A stretch of DNA of 26,234 nt from Clostridia bacterium (lineage in GTDB: Bacteria > Bacillota > Clostridia > Oscillospirales > Acutalibacteraceae): contig JAFVWD010000300.1 of NCBI GenBank assembly GCA_017501865.1, forward strand, positions 1 through 26,234. The letters are read 5' to 3'. Below, one piece after another: positions 20,692 through 26,234 of the stretch. The notes beneath the pieces were generated by a model that saw only the letters and a program-made list of their open reading frames with translations, searched no databases and was not told the origin of the DNA. Each line of letters opens with the position of its first letter. The first letter of the stretch is position 1. The translations under genes and the position numbers were made by a program.

Positions 20692-22920
20692 ATGAGACTT
20701 CATATATCAGATTTGGTTATTATTGCAAAATCTGAAGCAGAGTTAAGCGCAGCTAAGCTTTTTTGTAACGAGCTTTTTTTACGCACACAAAAAAAATATG
20801 AAATTTTAAGCTCAGATAACTCTTCGGCTCTCCGGAAAATTTCTTTCATTGAAGATGAAAGTTCCCTGCCCGACAACGACTGCTATTCTGTCAGTTTAAC
20901 TGATGATTTTCACATAAGCTTCTCTGCAAAAACAATCCGCGGATTAATTTTCGCATATTCACATTTTTTAAGAAAGTGCGAATTCAAAAGCGGAGCTATA
21001 ACTCTTTTAAAAGATATAACCGGCACCTATATACCAAACAAAAAAATACGCGGGCATCAGGTTGGCTACCGTACCACACCTAATACATACGATGCCTGGG
21101 ACTACGAGCAGTATTTCAGATATTACCTTGATATGATGGCTTTCACAACAAATACGTGTGAGCATATTCCTTATGAAAAAGGTGTCTCTGACAGAAACTG
21201 CCTTATGAAATATGATGAAGAAGAATTTTTAATTGAAGCTTCACGCCTTGCCGATTCCGTAGATATGGATGTTTCTGTATGGCACCCCAATAATGACAAT
21301 GAATCTGAAGAGGAAGCTGTTAAGCGCAGAGAAATTCTTTACAAAAAAATCCCGAGAATTGACCATCTTTTTATTCCCGGCGGAGACCCGGGTGAGCTTT
21401 ATGCCGATGAATTCATTGAAAGAACAAAAAAATTTTCTGTTGCATTAAAAACCTCCCACAAAAATGCACGTGTGTGGCCTTCAGCTCAGGCTCCTCACAG
21501 CTACAACGACTGGGGCGAAGCTTTAATTGAAAAATTACGCGATTTACCAAAGGAAATAGACGGACTCATTATGGGACCGAACCACGCGTTCCCTATGCAC
21601 GAATTAAGGCAGAAAACACCTGCACTTTACCCTATGAGATTTTACCCGGATATCACCCACAATTTAAGGTGCGAATATCCTGTACACTTCTTGAATGATG
21701 ACTGGCACTACACCTTTGCCTCTACTCTTTCAAGAGAGGCTGTCAACCCGCGACCTGCTGAATTTTTCACCCTTCACAGACTCTTTTCGCACTACACCGT
21801 AGGTAGTGTAAGCTACTCTGAAGGTGTACACGACGATTTAAACAAAATGGTCTGGTCTCTTTTAGAGTTTGACTCCACCCTCAGCTTAAGCGAAATTGTA
21901 GAAGATTACGTCAGGTTTTTTATGTATTCCTCTGACACCGATAAACTTCGTGACTGCATTTTCGGCTTAGAGAAAAATTGGGATGGTGACCCGCTTAATA
22001 ACCCTTCAATTAACTACACTTACAAATCCTTCTGCGAATTAAAGCACGATTACCCTCACCTCGCTTCAAACTGGCGCTTTCTCCTGCTTTACTTCAGAGC
22101 ATGCTGCGACAAGCTGATTCTTTCAAGATTGCAATTTGAAAATGAATTAATTGAAGAAGCAGAGTATCATCTCAGAAAATATGACACCGAAAGCGCCCGC
22201 AAGGTACTGTTAACTGATTTTACCGACGAGTATAATAAGCTTCACAATGAAATTTTTGATTTGGGAGAGGTACTTTTTAACCTTATAGGTATTCAGCTCG
22301 ATGTTGAAAACTACCACACCAACAACTGGGAAAGAGGCGCTACACTTGATACAATTGATCGTCCTATAACAAACAAGCTGTGGTTACTCAACAGAATATC
22401 CTATTGCGAGGAATTACCGGAAAGCGAAAAAGAGGAGTTTATTACAGCACTCTTAAACAGAAACACCGTCAAGCCCGATGAGATTTATTATTCTGTAGCC
22501 CTTCATGAGCTTGTTGGTGCCGGTGTAAAACAAGAAGGTGAGTTCTATATGAATTTTCAGGGTGATCGTCCTGAAAATGACGGAACAATGCCCGTAAGTA
22601 TGCTTAAGGTATATGACCATTTCAGCTTCCGGGCAAGGTTTGGCGGATTTTCTGACCGTGACTACACACTTACAGTTATTTATAAAAAACATAATACTGA
22701 AAACACGCACCAGAAAATTACGGCAAACGGCTTTACTGTGTATGAAGGTGTTTCTTACGGCGGAGAAAGAAACGAAAAATTTGACCGCGAGCTTCTTGCT
22801 GACGGATTTCTCAGTGCTTCTTATAAAATAAACAAAGAATTTTTTATTAACGGCACTCTCGACCTGCTTATAACAGAAGAAACAAAAGGAATAGAATTCT
22901 GCGAATTTTTCATAAGGTAA
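20692..22920 (+). CDS. Cytoplasmic glycoside-hydrolase-like protein (family not assigned)
   Basis: The 742-residue protein has no signal peptide or membrane segment. Its first about 110 residues resemble the alpha/beta N-terminal domain found before the barrel in GH20, GH67 and GH84-type enzymes (FSAKTIRGLIFAYSHFLR). A presumed barrel follows, with KKIRGHQVGYRTTPNTYDAW, YYLDMMAFTTNT, a strand ending HLFIPGGDPGE, RVWPSAQAPHSYNDW and GLIMGPNHAFP. A helical part and a C-terminal beta domain (FRARFGGFSDRDYTLTV, about 640-742) complete it. I cannot pick catalytic acids with confidence. The ATG at 20692 is preferred over the GTG at 20683, which overlaps the AAGAGGTG site. It stands alone between terminator-bounded neighbours. 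It could be an intracellular enzyme on imported oligosaccharides; the substrate is unknown. Confidence 0.65.
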   Translation: MRLHISDLVIIAKSEAELSAAKLFCNELFLRTQKKYEILSSDNSSALRKISFIEDESSLPDNDCYSVSLTDDFHISFSAKTIRGLIFAYSHFLRKCEFKSGAITLLKDITGTYIPNKKIRGHQVGYRTTPNTYDAWDYEQYFRYYLDMMAFTTNTCEHIPYEKGVSDRNCLMKYDEEEFLIEASRLADSVDMDVSVWHPNNDNESEEEAVKRREILYKKIPRIDHLFIPGGDPGELYADEFIERTKKFSVALKTSHKNARVWPSAQAPHSYNDWGEALIEKLRDLPKEIDGLIMGPNHAFPMHELRQKTPALYPMRFYPDITHNLRCEYPVHFLNDDWHYTFASTLSREAVNPRPAEFFTLHRLFSHYTVGSVSYSEGVHDDLNKMVWSLLEFDSTLSLSEIVEDYVRFFMYSSDTDKLRDCIFGLEKNWDGDPLNNPSINYTYKSFCELKHDYPHLASNWRFLLLYFRACCDKLILSRLQFENELIEEAEYHLRKYDTESARKVLLTDFTDEYNKLHNEIFDLGEVLFNLIGIQLDVENYHTNNWERGATLDTIDRPITNKLWLLNRISYCEELPESEKEEFITALLNRNTVKPDEIYYSVALHELVGAGVKQEGEFYMNFQGDRPENDGTMPVSMLKVYDHFSFRARFGGFSDRDYTLTVIYKKHNTENTHQKITANGFTVYEGVSYGGERNEKFDRELLADGFLSASYKINKEFFINGTLDLLITEETKGIEFCEFFIR

Positions 22921-23021
22921 CGAGAGCCGAACACCGCACGGTTTTGGAAGACAAAAAACGGCTTAATGTGCCGAAAGATTTAAATTTTAGGCGTACGGGG
23001 TTCTTAAGATAAAACTTTAAT

Positions 23022-23066
23022 AAAAACGGCAAATTATTCTTTATTTTGAATATTTTGCCGTTTTTT
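23022..23066 (+). terminator. Terminator of the glycoside-hydrolase-like gene
   Basis: AAAAACGGCAAA and TTTGCCGTTTTT (arms 23022-23033 and 23054-23065) form a 12-bp stem with a 20-nt AT-rich loop and end in a T-run. It lies about 100 nt after the stop codon; the intervening 22921-23021 shows nothing assignable. Confidence 0.8.
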
Positions 23067-23130
23067 ACATTAAATTCTTTCAAAAATGAAACTTTTTCAG
23101 CCTGAAAAGTAATATTTTTGTAATAAATTG

Positions 23131-23160
23131 TTGAAACTTGAGATAGTTTTGTGGTATGAT
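23131..23160 (+). promoter_or_regulatory. Promoter of the zinc-ribbon/TPR protein gene
   Basis: TTGAAA (23131-23136) and TATGAT (23155-23160) are 18 bp apart. The leader to the chosen ATG (23234) would be about 67 nt. Confidence 0.65.
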
Positions 23161-23233
23161 ATAGTGAATGTTGAATTCTGAAAGCAATTTTCAATTCAAT
23201 ACAATACATAATACCACACATATGGGGGTAACT

Positions 23234-25912
23234 ATGGAAAAAATCATTTGTGAAAAGTGCAAAAACGCTTATTTACAAAAAAACGATGAGGGCTATTTTT
23301 GCTCAAGTTGCGGAATGTTTCATTCCAAGGCAGAAGAAAACCTTCTTTTAGGTATCCACTATTACAAGGAAGGTAAAATTGCCGAATCGTCAGATTACCT
23401 TATGAAGGCAATTGTTAATGACGGCAGCAACTATAAAGCACTTATTTATAAAGCCTTGGGCGATGGCTTCAGCTTTGATGAGGACTCCACTTCACTTGAG
23501 GACGTTTACGAAAAGATTATTTTCGCTTGTGAGTTAGTTCCTGACAGTGATTTTCCTCTCTTCCTCGAAATTGCCAACGATGAAGCAGAAAAATTAGAAA
23601 AGGCCTTGGCAAGAATTCATATTGATGCTTTTGAAACTGCAGATGCAGAAAAAATAAAAAGCCTTGTAACTGTAATTTTAGGAATACAGGAAAAAGCTGT
23701 TGAATTCAGAAACAAGCTTGCTGACTTTGCCGATGCTTACAACAAGCGCAACGGAAACAGCATTGTTTACAATCTTTCTAAGGGCTTTCTTGTTTCACCT
23801 GAAGTTGCCAATGAAATAGGTCATAAAAAGCTTAATAAAATAAAATCTGACATTGCTTCTCATACAGTTTTCACAGGTATTCTTACAACAGATATAAGAA
23901 ATCTTGAAATTTATTACCGCTGTATTGTTATGTTCTTTGAGAAGAATAAGGACAAATATGATTTCCTTATGGAAAATGCAGAAAACTTTGTTCTTTTAGC
24001 TTCTGTATTAGAGGATGGTAATTACACATCTATACAGGGTACCGCTTCAACTGCAGAAAAACTTAAAATTACTGCTTACTCCTTCTTTGAAGAAAGCTTA
24101 AAGGGCGAAGAAACCGAAGAAGCTGCTCCGGTTAAATCTGTTATTATTCTCAATGAAAATATTCAGGAGAATGACATTGCTCTTGCTGAGCTTGAAACCG
24201 AAACAGAGGAAGAAACAGAAGAAGAAACAGAAGAAGTAGCGGAAGAAGCAGAAGAAGTAGTCACAATAGAAGAGGTTGAAATAGAGCCTGAAGAAAAAAC
24301 TGAAATAGAAGAAATTACCGAGCTCACAGACAATGTCGAGGTTGAAGAAATTACTGAGCTTGAAGAAGCTGACTCAACAGAAGAGTCTTCAGTTACTTCA
24401 GAAGAGGCTGAGCCGGTTCGTGAAACTTATTTCAAAAATACTCCTCCACACCAGCAGATAAGTGTTTCTGCTCCTATACTCGAGGCAGATTCTGAAGTGG
24501 ATTTACCTAATACCGATGTTGTTATAGGAGATATTTTCAACGACTCTGCTGACAATGAATCTTCATTTAACTATTCAAATATAAGTAATGCAGCAAGTAT
24601 TAATGAAAATCAGGAAAGCAGTGAAACGGATACTGTTGAAAACGGCGAAGGTAATGAAGAAAACGAGCCTGATGAACTTTCTGATGCTGATAAGATTAAT
24701 CTTGACAATGCTAAAACAAAAGAATTTGAAGATTTAAATGTTGAAAACATAATTGAAAATGAAGCGCTTTCTCAGGAAGAGAAGGATGACATTGTAAGAC
24801 ACGAGCGCTTCAAAAAAATAAATGGTATTAACACTCAGACAGAGGAGTTCCAATCTCTTGCGAAAAAATTTGACCGTGCAAGAAAAAATGACCCTGACAG
24901 AGAAACAACGTTAATTCCGAAGAAAAATAACAAGCCTAAAATTATTGCACTTGTAGTAGTTTTTGTTCTCGCAATCATTGTTGTGAATGCGGTAAGATTC
25001 CTTCCCGGCTTCATTGCCGAGACACAGTACAACTCTGCAACAGAGCTTGTAAGTCAGAAAAACTATACTGAAGCAATTGAAATTTTCGAAAAACTCGGTA
25101 GCTACCGTGACAGTTCAGAGCAGGTAAAGGAGTGTAACTACCAGAACGCACTTCTTCTTATTGAAGCCGAGGATTATGAAAAAGCAAAATCTGTTTTAGA
25201 AGGCTTAAAGGGCTACAATACTGATATTGAAACAAAAATTCAAACCTGTGATTATGCTGTAGCAAAAGAGCTTCTTGAAGCAGGTAAATATGACGAGGCA
25301 AAGGAATTATTTGCTGCTTTGAAGGATTACGGCGACAGTGCCGATATGGTCAGCGAATGCTCTTACAGAAAAGCGCTTACTCTTATTGAAAACAAAAAGT
25401 ATGAGGAAGCAATTGAAATACTTGCGACTGTAAAGAAACATTCTGACGCGGCTGAAAAGCTTAACGAAGCAAAGTATTTATATGTTACCGAAAATCTTTC
25501 TACAGAGAACAAGACAACTGTAAAATATCTTACAGAGCTTGCAAAAGCGAACTACAGAAACAGTGTTGATTTGAAAACAGAGCTTTTAGGAGCTTCTACA
25601 GATGCTTCTCTTAAATTCTTTGTTAACACCTCATCTACTGATACCTCAACCTCGCTTGAGACTGTAAGCCACACAAGCAGCGCTTACTTCCACGTTATTG
25701 CGTTAGATAAGGAATATTATGGTGAAACACTTACCTTGAAGTACAGAACACAATACAACTTCAATTGGTCTGACACAGTAACCTTCTCTGAAGATAACAC
25801 AAGCACCGTTGTAGTTTATCCGCCAACAACAACTGCAGGCTACACAGTAACCTTCTCAATTGTTTCTGCTGACGGTACAACTCTCGGCTCTCAGGTTATT
25901 ACAATTTCATAA
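23234..25912 (+). CDS. Zinc-ribbon, acidic-linker, single-TM protein with external TPR-like repeats (892 aa)
   Basis: I do not recognise a named family. An N-terminal zinc ribbon (CEKC at 6-9, CSSC at 23-26) leads into helical TPR-like sequence, then a long Glu/Thr-rich acidic tract (about 315-400), one membrane helix (IIALVVVFVLAIIVVNAVRF, about 570-590), four TPR-like repeats of about 37 residues (about 597-745) and a C-terminal beta domain. Three of the repeats end in Cys before the next aromatic residue. Topology should be N-terminus inside, repeats and beta domain outside, since a KKNNKPK patch precedes the helix. The frame is open back to 23168, but only the ATG at 23234 has a ribosome site (GGGGGT, 5 nt upstream) and starts just before the zinc ribbon. 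It is a monocistronic gene bounded by terminators, possibly a sensor or assembly protein of the envelope. Confidence 0.75.
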   Translation: MEKIICEKCKNAYLQKNDEGYFCSSCGMFHSKAEENLLLGIHYYKEGKIAESSDYLMKAIVNDGSNYKALIYKALGDGFSFDEDSTSLEDVYEKIIFACELVPDSDFPLFLEIANDEAEKLEKALARIHIDAFETADAEKIKSLVTVILGIQEKAVEFRNKLADFADAYNKRNGNSIVYNLSKGFLVSPEVANEIGHKKLNKIKSDIASHTVFTGILTTDIRNLEIYYRCIVMFFEKNKDKYDFLMENAENFVLLASVLEDGNYTSIQGTASTAEKLKITAYSFFEESLKGEETEEAAPVKSVIILNENIQENDIALAELETETEEETEEETEEVAEEAEEVVTIEEVEIEPEEKTEIEEITELTDNVEVEEITELEEADSTEESSVTSEEAEPVRETYFKNTPPHQQISVSAPILEADSEVDLPNTDVVIGDIFNDSADNESSFNYSNISNAASINENQESSETDTVENGEGNEENEPDELSDADKINLDNAKTKEFEDLNVENIIENEALSQEEKDDIVRHERFKKINGINTQTEEFQSLAKKFDRARKNDPDRETTLIPKKNNKPKIIALVVVFVLAIIVVNAVRFLPGFIAETQYNSATELVSQKNYTEAIEIFEKLGSYRDSSEQVKECNYQNALLLIEAEDYEKAKSVLEGLKGYNTDIETKIQTCDYAVAKELLEAGKYDEAKELFAALKDYGDSADMVSECSYRKALTLIENKKYEEAIEILATVKKHSDAAEKLNEAKYLYVTENLSTENKTTVKYLTELAKANYRNSVDLKTELLGASTDASLKFFVNTSSTDTSTSLETVSHTSSAYFHVIALDKEYYGETLTLKYRTQYNFNWSDTVTFSEDNTSTVVVYPPTTTAGYTVTFSIVSADGTTLGSQVITIS

Positions 25913-25918
25913 AATTGC

Positions 25919-25964
25919 AATGGGATGTAAAAAACAAATTGGTTTTTTACATCCCATTTTTTAA
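25919..25964. terminator. Bidirectional terminator
   Basis: A perfect 17-bp stem (arms 25919-25935 and 25942-25958) with a six-base loop ends in a T-run on the plus strand. It terminates the zinc-ribbon gene and, being symmetrical, may also end the convergent spore-protein gene. Confidence 0.88.
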
Positions 25965-25984
25965 TTCATAAGCTATGAATCGAT

Positions 25985-26176
25985 TTATTTCATGCCTTCT
26001 TCGTAAGCTTTAATCATCTTTTTAACCATCTGACCGCCAACACTACCGGCCTGACGAGATGTTAAGTCACCGTTGTAACCTTGCTTAAGGTTAACGCCTA
26101 CCTCAGAAGCTGCTTCCATCTTAAATCTGTTAAGAGCCTCACGAGCTTCAGGAACTACATTTTTCTTTGATGCCAT
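25985..26176 (-). CDS. Alpha/beta-type small acid-soluble spore protein
   Basis: This 63-residue protein belongs to the alpha/beta-type SASP family that coats and protects spore DNA and is degraded by the GPR protease at germination. The diagnostic C-terminal part is GVNLKQGYNGDLTSRQAGSVGG followed by MVKKMIKAYEEGM. The usual GPR-site region is recognisable as FKMEAASEVGV, with Ala where Ile or Phe is common after the cleaved Glu. Length fits the family. The ATG has AAGGAG 10 nt upstream. The gene should be read in the forespore by sigma-G; the sequence just upstream (GATAATA ... CATTACT) is only loosely like a sigma-G promoter. Confidence 0.95.
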   Translation of the reverse strand: MASKKNVVPEAREALNRFKMEAASEVGVNLKQGYNGDLTSRQAGSVGGQMVKKMIKAYEEGMK

Positions 26177-26234
26177 TTCAATTTCACTCCTTCACAAAGT
26201 AATGATTTGCGTTTGTAATCATATTATCTTCTGA

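Noticed and set aside
24200..24320. Tandem-repeat array or CRISPR-like element
   Set aside because: The periodic GAA-rich sequence is the coding tract for the acidic linker; there are no spaced palindromic repeats.

Overview
The window looks like chromosomal DNA of an AT-rich, endospore-forming Clostridia member, probably of the Oscillospiraceae/Ruminococcaceae type found in gut or rumen. Reasons: strong AGGAGG-type ribosome binding sites, several TTG starts, TTGAAA/TATAAT-like promoters, an alpha/beta small acid-soluble spore protein (SASP) at the right end, and secreted proteins with dockerin-like C-termini. No tRNA, rRNA, CRISPR array, transposase or phage gene is visible.

Left third, minus strand (12.45 kb down to 0.1 kb). 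A 1685-residue secreted protein with a dockerin-like tail is transcribed from a strong promoter through a roughly 390-nt, highly structured 5' leader and ends at a terminator near 7.33 kb. A second unit starts at a promoter near 7.25 kb. It encodes a secreted cohesin-like/dockerin protein, a second secreted protein, and two very small peptides (52 and 37 residues). The peptides share a leader-like N-terminus (N-Y-x-x-P-E ... D-V-L-T-x-S) but have unrelated C-terminal parts; a terminator follows. A third unit has its own promoter and encodes an HPr-kinase-like P-loop protein, a PqqD/RRE-like peptide-binding protein, a soluble S24/S26-type serine peptidase and a PF14907-type nucleotidyltransferase. 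A fused Wzz-type chain-length regulator/BY-kinase follows from another promoter. The two peptides plus the kinase, RRE, peptidase and nucleotidyltransferase resemble a ribosomal-peptide modification system. It shares accessory parts with kinase-bearing Firmicutes lasso-peptide loci but lacks their cyclase and transglutaminase-type genes. This is the best candidate here for an undescribed system.

Middle (12.45-19.8 kb). An approximately 800-bp non-coding, structure-rich region is followed by a 186-bp inverted copy of part of the giant gene (a pseudogene fragment). Next comes a plus-strand purine-salvage block: xanthine phosphoribosyltransferase, a BMP/PnrA-like nucleoside-binding lipoprotein, a double-domain ABC ATPase and two permeases. 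Two hairpins separate the binding-protein gene from the ATPase gene. A small YdcZ/DUF606-type membrane protein follows.

Right third (19.8-26.2 kb). It holds a PlsC-type acyltransferase (minus), a cytoplasmic glycoside-hydrolase-like protein (plus), a zinc-ribbon/acidic/one-TM/TPR-repeat protein (plus) and the SASP gene (minus), separated by clear terminators.

Functions are inferred from motifs and context by eye; no database search was run.
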